Below the pieces are notes generated by a model. It saw nothing but the letters and a program-made list of their open reading frames with translations, was not told the origin of the DNA and made no database searches. 64,000 nucleotides of DNA. Source: Cantharellus purpuraceus (taxonomy: Eukaryota > Basidiomycota > Agaricomycetes > Cantharellales > Hydnaceae). The stretch lies in contig JALBUN010000045.1 in NCBI GenBank assembly GCA_025174535.1, forward strand, positions 3,286,001-3,350,000. The letters are read 5' to 3'. Position 1 is the first letter of the stretch, and each line of letters begins with the position of its first letter. Of this stretch, positions 54,180 to 64,000 are shown piece after piece. Made by a program: the position numbers and the translations under genes.

Positions 54180-55541
54180 TGTTGGGGTATATGCAGTTCT
54201 AAACTACTTCAAATAAGGACTATTATTTAGTAGTTTAAAGGTATTTCAAATGTTCTATTGAATGTACTTATATTTCATGTTTTTGTGTATTTGAGCCCAC
54301 AAGTGTACACAAGGGGTCGGTTGCTGATATAATCTGTCATTCAACTCCGACAAGCACTTGCATGTGAGCAAACAACATGTGCATTACATAATCATCAGAG
54401 TTCGTGCACTTCAGCCAAAAGTGGCCACAGAAGGTTCTGACACCTTCCTGGACCTTCCACAAGGTTCCCCAGCCTTCTCTTTCCTTCCAGGGGCTTCCCT
54501 AAGTGCCAGTAAGGTTCTCTGATTAGTTACATAAGCTAGATAGTCCATGTATATAAAAAGGGCTACAACAGCAGTGCAAAAATAAGATCTTTTTACCACA
54601 CACACACAGCAGTGTCTACTCAAGCATTGAGTAATCATCACATAAGCATCACACTTATATCAGCTACTCTTAGTGTATATTAACTTTGATTGACTCTCAG
54701 AGAAGCCAGAAGTTATTATATTACACGCACAGCAGGCTCTAATATTAATCAAACTCAGAGAAGAGGTTAATATGGAGTAACTGATTAGTAATTAACACAC
54801 TACAAGCCCACTCAGAGCAGTAACTTGAAGTGTATTAATTGTTATTCATTGATCAAGAACCTTACACATGTAATTGAGACTCTGAGGTTAGTCAAATTAT
54901 CACATATCAGGCTATTGGTTATAATCAAGAATCTTGCACGTTTAATTGAGACTCTGAGGTTAGCCAGGTTAATACGTACTAGGCTATTGATTGGTCAAGA
55001 ATACTGCACATTTAATTGAGACTCTGAGGTTAGTCAGGTTAACACGTACTTTGCTATTGATTGGTTGGTTCAATTGTGGGCATTTCAATAAATCAACAAC
55101 ACAGTCTATTAACTCACCTCTTTGAGATGAGATTAATATCCCTTGACTGTTGATTCTATCATGGATAAACATGTACAGTGAATATGCTTGTTCAGAAGGA
55201 AGTGTTCAAGTGCATATCTATCTTTTTACGTTGAAGGGATTATTGTTGGCTTTAATCCACTCAACCTGCAGTACTAAGGCACTAGGTTACTTCCCCCTTT
55301 GAAGTATCTGAACCCTTGAACGCCTGTCAATCTTTGACTTTACATTACATCAGCAGTAAAGTGTGAACTACACATGACAAGCATAAAAATCTCTATTGCT
55401 TCACTTCCTGTGGCAACATTGATTGTGTTTGTTCACTGGAGTATAATTTCTTAATTGGGTTCTCCGTTAAAATAGTTTCAAGCTTATTGCTAGCCTTGAA
55501 AGGTCATACATCCTTGGGCTAAACTTAGATTGTGATTAACA
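54180..55541 (+). mobile_element. LTR E, replacing the RT/RNase H part of G1
   Basis: Starts TGTTGGGGTATATG at 54,180 and ends at TTAACA (55,541) or ACCACA (55,546). An internal near-tandem repeat of about 65 bp, 'aatcaagaa.ct.gcac.t.taattgagactctgaggtta', occurs three times at 54,850-55,040. G1 sequence on the left is RT, on the right RNase H/integrase spacer, so about 1 kb of G1 is missing. No target duplication seen. A TATATAAAAAGG-like box is at about 54,550. Confidence 0.75.
54850..55040 (+). repeat. Three near-tandem repeats inside LTR E
   Basis: Three diverged copies, each with TAATTGAGACTCTGAGGTTA, spaced about 60-65 bp apart. Confidence 0.75.
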
Positions 55542-55546
55542 CCACA

Positions 55547-56880
55547 GTTTCAAAGCCTGACATGTCAACTAGATGCTGGGATGTCTACCCTAAAGAGGGG
55601 AGTAGTGACTATGCCACTGTAAACCCACACAACTTTTGTCCTGTGTTCACTAACGAGCAGCTGGCATTGTCCCTATGGGCATCCACCCTCATGACTTCCA
55701 CCCTCCAAGCTGTTGCCATTATGGACATCAACCAACTCTGCTCTGACATCCACTCATCACTCTGATCCAATCCTGTTGCAGTTAAACACTTGGACACCCC
55801 TTCTGATCCAAAGTGGTCACTTGACCCTGAAGGACAACTCCGACACAACAACCGGATATATGTCCCCAACGCCAATGGTCTCTGACTCTTAGTTTTGCAG
55901 TATTACCATGATCACCCAATCTCTGGCCATTTCAGGCAAATCACACACAAGGATTAATCCAATGAGACTATGTATGGCCAAAAATGCGAGAATACATCCA
56001 ACACTACTGTAACTCCTGCACCACATGTATGCACTCAAAATCACAAAGGCACAAACCCTATGGAACACTTAAGCAACTTCCAGTCCCAGAGCAACCATGG
56101 AACTCCATCTCCATGGATTTCATAGAGAAACTCCCCCCATCGCTTGGATATGACACCATACTCATGATTGTCGACAGGTTCACTAAACAGTCACTATTCA
56201 TTCCAACACATGACACCATCACCTCCACCTCACTAGCTAAATTGTTCATTCTCCACGTATTCTCTAAACACAGAGTCCCATCGCATGTCACATCTGATCG
56301 GGGTTCAGAGTTCATGTCCTCCTTCTTCCGCACATTAGGAAAGGCTCTTGACATGAAACTTCATTTCACCTCTGGATACCATCCCAAAGGAGACGGACAA
56401 ACGGAATGAATGAATCAGTCCCTGGAACAATATCTCCGAGTCTATTGTAACTATCAACAAGACAACTGGGCTGACCTACTTCCAATTGCAGAGTTTGCCT
56501 ACAACAACATTCCAAACGGGACTACTGGTGTCTCTCTGTTCTTTGCTAATAAAGGCTATCATCCAAACATCTCCATCCACCCCGAGAAGGAACTCACCTC
56601 CACCAAAGCCCACCATTTTGTAACCAACCTCAATCAATTACACCAACATCTCCAAGAAACCATCTCCAATGCTCAGAAACAATACCAAGTCTCCGCAGAC
56701 CGATGCCGCCTTCCGGCTCTGGACCTACAAATCGGAGACAAAGTATTCGTCAAGGCCGAACACTTCCAGACCACCCATCCATCAAAGAAACTCTCTGAGA
56801 AATACTTAGGTCCTTATGAGATCATTGCTTGCGCAGGCAGCAGGTCCTTCACCCTCCGCCTCCCTGATCACTTCTGAGCA
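55547..56880 (+). pseudogene. G1 RNase H end and integrase
   Basis: Spacer (RCWDVYPKEGSSDYATVN, CPVFTNEQL), then a zinc region with H...H (YHDHPISGHF) and CX2C (YCNSCTTCMHSKS) in different frames. The core has SMDFIEKLPPSLG, TSDRGSEFMSSFF and GDGQTE, followed by a TGA probably from CGA, then MNQSLEQYLRVYCNYQ. The GPF-like module KLSEKYLGPYEIIACAGS ends at a TGA where Trp is usual (HF-stop-AVHPVFH). The catalytic DDE residues are readable. Confidence 0.88.
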
Positions 56881-57192
56881 GTTCATCCGGTCTTCCATAT
56901 ATCAATGCTTGAACCTGCTACTACAAATGAGATCTCTGGTCACACCCAACCTCCACTTTCTCTGATCATCATCAAAGGAGATAACAAATATGAGATATCT
57001 GAGATCCTGAACTTGAAGATCAATTGTTGTTACAAGTGCAAGCTCCAGGACCTAGTCAAATGGACTGGATACGAAGGAACCAATGAAGAGTCCTCATGGA
57101 TCTCCGCATCTGAACTTGATCACGCATCTGAATCCATCTCTGACTTTCACTCTGCTTATCCAGACAAACCTGGCCCCCTTATGAACCTTTAA
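56881..57192 (+). pseudogene. G1 integrase chromodomain
   Basis: In frame after the TGA: AVHPVFHISMLEP, then KYEISEILNLKI, KLQDLVKWTGYEGTNEES and WISASELDHASESI, the chromodomain of Ty3/gypsy chromoviruses. It ends at 57,192 (LMNL). Confidence 0.85.
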
Positions 57193-57348
57193 GCCCCATT
57201 ACTAATGCTAATTCTATTATTTTGCATCATCATTTTATTACAAGTCACAAAGAAATTACAAGTCTACCCCAAACTCCAAAGGAATCTCACTCCACCCCAT
57301 TTTTCTCCACTCTGAAATATTCAAATCAAAATCATTTTCATTTTTATG

Positions 57349-59072
57349 TTATACATTGCATTTCCTTTTTCCCTTCCCCTTGTCTACCTCAGGCTCCATC
57401 TCCGACTCATCATCACTCTCTACATCTGATACCCAATCTTTCTCATCCCCCATATCTGAATCTTCATCCAAGGGGGCCATGAACTTCCGCAACCAACACA
57501 ACTCAACAGTCTGCCAACCCTCGAGAACCTCCTTCCATTTCACCAAATCCACTAACAACCCCTCTGTCCACCGGAGGTGCTCCAACTGCAGGTTAACCAG
57601 CCAGATAAACTGGCCCATGGTACTGTTGGGTGCAGAAATGTGCCCCATATCTGCACTGGTCATTGCCCCTTCCGACCTGACCCTGCTACCCCCGGCTGCC
57701 ACAGCACCCATCTCCATCTGCCACTTTTTGGATGACCTTTGGATTCTTTCTCCACCCCTCCTTGTACCACTAGTCAGGGCTTGATGCTCTGACTCCAGGG
57801 ATTGAACTTTCCATCGATCCTACACCCTCCCTGCTGACCCCAACAGCAATCGCAGGGCTGAAGGCAGCAAGTTGGGCCAGTAGGCCACACACACTCCACA
57901 CCCACATCCCAACACAAGTCACAAATTACACCAGGCCCACCAAATGGCTCCATCAGAGCCAGAGCCTTGGGTGGTCCGCTCCTTCTCGACATGGCCTCCA
58001 AGTGCTCCCTCTCCTCCTCCTTGTCCTGCTGTTCAGCTGCTACCTTCTCCATCTCGTGCTTGTGAAGCTGGATCGCCAACCTAGCAACACACAGCTCCTT
58101 CTTACGGGTCACCAACACGTGACTCTCCACCTTGCACCACATGACCCTCCAGTCTGCCTCCCGCTTCTCCATATCAGCACTCAGGTGCACCTTCAATGAA
58201 AAGATTGCGACCTCAAGGTTCTTCTTGGTGGTAGCAGCATAAAGCTCTGCTCTTTTGCGAGCCTCAACCGTGGCTACCCAAGCCATCTCCTCATAGCAAT
58301 TTGAGGTTGGGTCCAGCTCTGCATCTGTCCCAACATCCACGCCCGCCTTGGGCTCTGCATTTGCATCAAGCTCCATATTGGCATCAGGATCTGCCTCCAC
58401 CTCTGCCCTCTCTGCCTCCACCACTTCATCTTCCTCAGCCACACCCGACCCAAATAATGGCCATGACCACAGACATAACAGCGAGTCCACCGTAGGGACA
58501 GTTGTCAGATGGGTTGACTCTGTCCGCATAATGGAGATGATGGCAACCTCAGGGGTCCCTGCCCATATTGGCACACTCAGACTTCCTGGGTGACTGGTCA
58601 CCCCTGCCCCGGTCATCTCCTCCTCTACCTCCATGGTGGCTTCTAGCTCATGTGCCTGCTCCTCCACTTCCTTCAGTCTCACAGCCTCTATCGTGGCTGC
58701 AAGTTCCTTGACCCTGCAGGCTCGCTCGGCTTTCACTTCCTCCTCCTTCCTTCTCCATTCTGTCTCCGCCACCTCTTTCCATCTCTGCTCCTCCTCCTCC
58801 TCCTCCTCCTTCCATCTCCGTTCCACCACCTCCTCCTCCTTCCATCTCCATTTCACCTCCTCCTCCTCCTTCCATCTCCGTTCTGCCTCCTCCTCCTCTT
58901 TCCATCTCCACTCCTCTTCCTCTTCCTTCCGTTGAGCCAAGAGCAACTGCTCAAGCTCAGCCACACTCATGCTTGCCAAAGGGTTTGACATCATTGAGGA
59001 TAAGACCTCAATCATGCCCCTCCTTTTATATGTCTCCAGACCCCCAGTATAACTCCAACTGTGCTCAACCAT
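57349..59072 (-). CDS. Antisense ORF of G1: coiled coil with Cys cluster
   Basis: The minus strand is open for 432 codons from 59,072 to 57,774 (likely ATG 58,992, MSNPLASMSVAELEQLLLAQ). After one frame change near 57,805 it continues to 57,349 (SGTRRGGERIQ..., LEHLRWTEGLLVDLVKW, acidic end DESEMEPEVDKGKGKRKCNV). The N-terminus is an RWKEEEE-rich coiled coil. The middle is acidic and helical (NMELDANAEPKAGVDVG, CYEEMAWVATVEARKRAEL). Near the end CDLCWDVGVECVW...CCLQPCDCCWGQQGGC resembles a Zn2Cys6-type cluster. It lies between chromodomain and 3' LTR, in the env position but antisense. A homologue occupies the same place in the rearranged copy (36,916-40,842). Confidence 0.65.
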
Positions 59073-59132
59073 CTCACCTATTCAATCCATGGACATGAGG
59101 CCTCAGGGGCTCAGCCTTAAATGGAGAGATAC

Positions 59133-59656
59133 TGTTATGACTATATTCATTAACACCCAGATCCCCGTTCAATCCACTCAGATCCCCACGCATATGAAAT
59201 CTATACTCCATTTGGAAACCATCATGTCTCCATTTACCTGTCTGATTGTCACCACCGATTCTGCCCATCCATCTCCGGTTCCAATTGATACATCAGCATC
59301 ACCATGGGAACCCAGACATCTGTCCCCGTCAGACTCAGACATACTCATGTAAGGCTGTCAGCCTCGGAGACCCATCACCAGAGTAATTATTATTAGATTT
59401 CAAATATGTATTTAAGTTGCTCAACTGGGGACTTCATTCCCCAGTTCAAATATTGAATCACACCTAGTTCCTAAGTCTGATCCTAACTCCCTAAGTCATA
59501 CTCCGTCTCCAAAATCTCAGACACCAGTATTAGTGAGGGCACAGCACATAAGCTGAAGCCAAGTCTGTTCAGACCCCCATGACATACCTGACTCCTCCAA
59601 CTCTGACCAAACCTCCAACCCAATCTCTGACCCCGATTCAGACCAAGTGCATAACA
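59133..59656 (+). mobile_element. 3' LTR of gypsy element G1
   Basis: 524 bp, TGTTATGACTA...GTGCATAACA, preceded by the purine tract AATGGAGAGA. It pairs with 41,301-41,829. The flanks TATCC (left of the 5' LTR) and ATGCC (right of this one) do not match, so one end has been rearranged or mutated. Confidence 0.8.
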
Positions 59657-60925
59657 ATGCCAGTCTTCTCCAAATTCACATTCCAAATGATGACCATCGC
59701 TTTCCAGGACGATCTTATCAACAAGTAACAGACTTAGGCAACATACAGACAGAGCACCAAAGCAGGTGTATTATATCCCACTTTGGGAGGGGTCAACATG
59801 TGTGGTTCGAAGTAGAATGGGTATCAGGAGATAAGTCCTGGCTACCTTATTGAGACATTAAACATCTGACAGTGTTGGAAGCTTACTTAGAAAATCTTGG
59901 TCCTATGGATATCAATGGGCTGCCAAGTGGAACAGGGTTACCACCAAATGAGGTACTTGATCAGGTGGATTTTCCTGAGCTGCTGATTGATTCAGATGAG
60001 CGGGGATACACAGATATAGCAACTATGTGCCTTATGGAGCATGACTGCCCAAACTTAAGAAAATTGTTTTGCAAGATGTTGCAATCAATCGCATTTCACA
60101 CATATGGCCCCTGAATCTGATCATCTCCTCACCGATTTCTACAAACATCTTATATGCTTGAATGACACTGCACTTATCTCCTCAACTGTCCCTGGCATGC
60201 TGCCAGATGGATATGAGGCATGGGCCATAGCAAATGGCCAACCAAAAGACATCTACAATGCATGTGCAAAACTGGCTCTATCCACACGATCTGGGAACAC
60301 ATATGCCAACCCTAATGGCAATGTACATTGGATGCCCAACAACCCAATCCCCGCAATGATTCAGCCACCTCCACAGCCATATGCTTATCACACCTACATG
60401 CAGCCACCCTCTAATGGAGGCACCATGATGACAACAGATGATCACTTCAAGTTGCTTCAGAAGTGTCGCGACTTTGAGGAGGACAAGGAACATGGGTACC
60501 AATTTAGGACCTTCTGTGGCAATACACATGGATGTTTTGGAGGCCATCCTTGGCTTAATCATGAATACAGGCCTTATCCAAGAGATATGCTGAGACACCC
60601 CCTTGCCATAAAAGACACTCCGCACAGTGACAGTGAATGTGACAACAAACTTAACAGCGACTCCCTCACTGCTTTACTTGAGCAAACTAAGGAGAAGTTG
60701 CATGCTGCCCAGGATGCAATGAACGCAGCCAAGGAGCGTAAGAAAAAGAGGATTGAGGACCTTGAAAAGGCCCTTGCAGAGGCAAAGAAAGGTATCACTG
60801 ATACAGATTCCAGTAAGACTTCATCAACTTATCATTCATTACACCCTGGAATGAAAGTATTTGCTCATGCTCTGGCAGTGGTTTATAGGTACGCCACAGA
60901 ACAACCACCTCAAGGCCCCGCCTGA
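59657..60925 (+). pseudogene. Gag-like retroelement ORF with chromo-like motif
   Basis: The first frame (about 59,657-60,112) has HFGRGQHVWFEVEWVSGDKS, then WLPY, an in-frame TGA at 59,851, and DIKHLTVLEAYLENLG, resembling a chromo-like fold found in some fungal retroelement Gag proteins. It shifts frame near 60,105 into a 270-residue part. That part has a helical region (YKHLICLNDTALISSTVPGM), a Pro-rich stretch (AMIQPPPQPYAYHTYM), a Cys/His patch (CRDFEEDKEHG...FCGNTHGCFGGH) and a Lys/Glu coiled coil (KKKRIEDLEKALAEAKK). A polypurine-like tract and possible LTR start follow at 61,080-61,094. Family assignment is uncertain. Confidence 0.5.
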
Positions 60926-61093
60926 GGCCACTGCAGCAAGGCACACCAATGGGCCAACCACAGCTAATGCTCAAGGCCCCAATGCCAGTTCCTACGGTGA
61001 GCAATATTGACATGTTGCAGACCCCGCTCAGCATGCACCACAATGGCATGGCGAATGAGGGATCTTCTGATCTTAACAAGTTGAATTTCTCCC

Positions 61094-61440
61094 TTTAAAA
61101 AGAGGATATTATGTTGATTTTGCCTTGTAACTCAACCCGCAGTGCAAAAGGCCTGCCAAATGTACAGTATACAGTATTATGCCTCTTATAGCGTGCAAAA
61201 AGCACTTTTTCGGAATATGTAGTTATATTTCTCTTTCACAAATACTGCTCTGTCCTCTTCGAGAACAGGGAAGGCGAGTGTAAGGAGCCGGCCTAAACCG
61301 GAGTCCTGAACGGTAGTATAGATAATCTCCGACTAAACTAAGCTCTGAGACATGTCTATCATATATAGGTAGATAGGGTAGATAAATGTACACTAGATAA
61401 ATAGGAGTCCCCAGGACCTCGACTATATCCTTGGTTATGA
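61094..61440 (+). mobile_element. Possible LTR start after the gag-like remnant
   Basis: TGTTGATTTTGCC at 61,094 follows AAAAAGAGGATATTA, as in family F at 42,306. No TATA or right end could be fixed. Confidence 0.3.
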
Positions 61441-61560
61441 CTGGTCTACTGGTTGTACTAAGTTGCCTCGAAGTCCGAACTTATAACTCTTACAGTAGGC
61501 CCGTGCGCATGGCGCCTGTCGCTTGGCCGCCATAATATAAACAGAGACATGGCATGCATA

Positions 61561-61693
61561 CACCTCAGTGAATGAACCTTCACTGAGGTGGTACATCGTT
61601 CTTGCATGTAGATCATCACAGTACTGACAAGGCAATAGCTTGTCAATTAGGTAGTAATGTATGTCCTAAGTGAATGAACCTTCACTGAGGTGC
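61561..61693. repeat. 12-bp-stem hairpin and its direct repeat
   Basis: CACCTCAGTGAA-tgaacc-TTCACTGAGGTG at 61,561-61,590 is a perfect 12-bp stem with a 6-nt loop. Most of it (gtgaatgaaccttcactgaggtg) recurs at about 61,671-61,693. A second shared block, cttgtcaattag, lies next to both copies in different order. Confidence 0.8.
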
Positions 61694-61988
61694 TTGTCAA
61701 TTAGCCTACTGTGCAAATAAGTTCTACACTATAGTCAGTTGTTTCTTTTTTATATTATTTCTCTCCGGCTCTTGCTAATCAAGACATCAATCATTCACAT
61801 CCCCAATCGTGTCTTAATCCTTTGCCGGCTCGATAAGGCCCGTTACAGTGTGACGTATGTGACCATTCGTTTTAACCCGCAGACGCCTAAGGGGCACGCA
61901 ACTTCGAGCACCCGGAGAGGTTGCAAGCTCTCCTCTGCTCTCCTCCATAACACTTCCGAGCTTGCGACCAGTGTTAAAACTCCCAGAA

Positions 61989-63257
61989 ATGCTTTCATCA
62001 CGTAGCGCATCAGTTCGTGCCTTTCGAAGGCTGCAGTTCAGCGACGATACCAAACAGCTACGAGGCGTTCAGTCCGTAGCAGATATCACGAATGTGGACA
62101 GTGCTCGGGGTGGCCTTAGTACGCGGGAGAGGTGGCGTCTCAAGGCGAGTATTCCAAGAACGCACAGTGAGTTTGGGCCAGTCAATAGCTAATTTCTTGG
62201 AACGCTGATGGTGCGCCCTGAGTTGTGACATTCCCCATGGTAGGAGCGCTGTCTCTCATTCTGCAACGATGCTGACAGGTTCAGTACCAAAATGCTGAAG
62301 CGTGGGCTAGACTGTCTGAATTTCGTAAAAAGTTATGGGAGTGTGACCCTGAAATGAATCTAGAGCGCAATATTATCATACCGTGGATAAATGAAGCTCT
62401 TGAGTTCAAGCTGGGAAACATTGTCATCAAGGTAACCTAATGGCAACTTGGAAATTGCTTTTCTTACGGCCGACTGACTCCACGTCCACACTCGCCGTTG
62501 CTGTGTTACCAGGACAAGTCCCCTGAAACTGAGAACAGTGATGCTAATCTCAGTTTCCCCTCTTTCGAGCACCATCAAGTGGTGGACGTGCTGCAAAGTC
62601 TGAAAGTGCGTTTCTATATGATGCAAATTGCAATCCTCACATATCAATGGCCCTGTAGAACCCTATAAGGGAGCTCCTCTGCAGACACGGTCACGATGCC
62701 CACGTCCTTCGTGTGCCCCTTGGACGCGTCCGGCCACTGTCTAATGACAGCAAACATTATTATCCCAACCGGACGCATGTCCTTCTACTTGAGCCCTGCG
62801 AGAGTAAGGAAGCAGAGACCCTAAGGGCCGTATCCCGTGGGTTCCGTCTATCGTTCATTGACACATTTCATTTACGGTCTACTAATCTCTTGAAGGTCTC
62901 GTCTTCGACACGTTTAAGAATGCCGGCATGCTCATTGCACCACCAGCTGTCGCGCCGCCCCTCACCACTACCCTCATCAACACCAAAAACCGCACGCTCC
63001 ACAAGAATCTCCCTGCTGCCCAGCGGCCGAAAAGCCACAAGCGGAAACCCATCAACCTCGAGGCACTGTACGCGTCCGAGTCCTTCAGAGCATTCCTACG
63101 TGGCACCCAGGATGCACAGCCACCGTCGGATCTACAGCAACCCGTCAGCCTTAATCTTGGAGCGGCCGACTTTACGTGCGTCTGTATACGTCGGATCGCG
63201 ATGCCTATAGAGACACGGGAATTGTCACACGACGGCAAAATTGACTTTGCGGAGTAA
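61989..63257 (+). CDS. Five-exon gene of unknown function, 302 aa
   Basis: Exons 61,989-62,144, 62,279-62,431, 62,513-62,605, 62,659-62,803 and 62,896-63,257 join in frame and give 302 residues. Introns 2-4 are GT-AG; intron 1 uses GCGAGT, a GC-AG intron, because no GT donor keeps frame. Readable blocks: MLSSRSASVRAFRRLQ, QNAEAWARLSEFRKKLWECD, NIIIPWINEALEFKLGNIVI, VDVLQSLKNPIRELLCRHG, YYPNRTHVLLLEPCESLVFD, TFKNAGMLIAPPAVAPPL, LEALYASESFRAFL and a C-terminal block NLGAADFTCVCIRRI. No known domain recognised; probably a host protein conserved in related fungi. It lies just beyond the transposon block. Confidence 0.65.
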
Positions 63258-64000
63258 TTGATATTATGCAAAACCGGATAAAATTAGTATTTCTACAATG
63301 GCTGTTATGTGCTCCACTCGTGCACACAAGTACCAAGGGTGATACGGAAGGACTTAGCGTGTCAGGTGAACACCTGGGGGGAATCGCCTTGGTTGCGTTC
63401 AAGGCTTGCTTGAACCCTTCCATTCTGAACGACAGCCAACAAGGCTGTTGGATATCGATGGGGACGTGCATGCGGCATGAAACGGTGGCGCACTGATGAT
63501 TTATAGTCATTCCTCAATGTTTTCTCACCGTTGGGCTTAATCCTTATTCCGGTGAATATTGCCCACTGTGATTGTCTTTGTCGATATTCGCCTTTATCCA
63601 GCCAGTGATGACTCAATAAAATTCACTAAAGTACACTGATTCCTGTCGGATGAGAAGAAATTGTCCCGGTAAGGCGCCACGCATTCTCATTGTGCATATA
63701 GAGTCTGGATGGAGCCCGTTTACTATAAAGATACTTGATGAGGCGAAATCAAAGTCATTGAGCCGTCCCAAAAACAGGCTGGAGATGAACCCGTGACAGG
63801 AGCGCGTGCAATCCTGGAAAATCATGTTACCTGGGATCCGAAGCCCATTGGGGGGGTTGCATAAAGAAATTTATAATGCTAGTTTGTCCATTTGTCCTGA
63901 AGGTTGCGCTATCTATTAGTACTCCAGACGATCAATGGTTATACATTTAAGCTTGTTGCAATGTTGTACACCTCAGATCTAAGAGCATCACACGCGACAG
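63258..64000. other. Spacer to window end, no gene seen
   Basis: Short ORFs on both strands without domain or splice support. A gene could continue beyond the window. Confidence 0.35.

Overview
This window is nuclear DNA of a filamentous basidiomycete, most likely an Agaricomycete. The signs are short GT-AG introns, a degenerate NACHT-WD40 (NWD) gene of the kind expanded in mushrooms, a chloroperoxidase-type gene, C2H2 regulators, and chromodomain Ty3/gypsy and Ty1/copia retrotransposons. The species is not identified. About 60 % of the window is dead or nested transposon DNA, and gene-bearing DNA lies mostly between 12.4 and 33 kb and again at 62-63 kb.

Layout. 1-12.3 kb: two copies of a copia gag/leader segment, inverted and truncated LTRs of family 'A' (TGTATGGGAA...TTCCAAAACA), a gypsy pol (G2), and an inverted piece of a second gypsy (G1). 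12.4-12.66 kb: a perfect 125-bp foldback. 13-18.1 kb: a decayed NACHT-WD40 gene and a second WD40 fragment. 19.4-21.2 kb: an unknown domain fused to an ISA2-like Fe-S carrier tail, then a hypothetical gene. 22.9-29.3 kb: two zinc-finger genes and a chloroperoxidase-family gene, all on the minus strand. 29.6-33.3 kb: repeat-rich spacer. 33.3-35.8 kb: a copia element truncated by an LTR. 36-41.2 kb: rearranged G1 copy. 41.3-59.66 kb: one G1 gypsy element bounded by 524-529-bp LTRs and interrupted by at least four later insertions. 59.66-61.1 kb: a gag-like remnant. 62.0-63.26 kb: a five-exon gene of unknown function.

The most unusual object is the 7.9-kb element at 44,223-52,115 inside G1. It has a 3-bp TAA target duplication and 566-bp terminal direct repeats that look identical. 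Inside it is a PIF/Harbinger-like (DDE_4) transposase whose C-terminus, after a frameshift, is a chromodomain. It also holds a coiled-coil protein with an SDSDSDQ tail and several small ORFs, two with hydrophobic C-terminal tails. Solo or partial copies of its terminal repeat lie at 10,060-10,628 (ATA duplication, inside a copia gag) and 8,562-8,850, so the repeats behave like LTRs although no reverse transcriptase is visible. G1 itself carries a long antisense ORF between its chromodomain and 3' LTR (coiled coil plus a Cys cluster), and the same arrangement recurs in the rearranged copy.

Order of events inferred from nesting: G1 inserted first. The 7.9-kb element entered its protease/RT junction, LTR A entered its RT (5-bp duplication ATGCC), LTR E replaced its RT-RNase H segment, and LTR F entered its gag. 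Many in-frame stops are CGA-to-TGA or TGG-to-TGA changes, consistent with C-to-T decay of silenced repeats.
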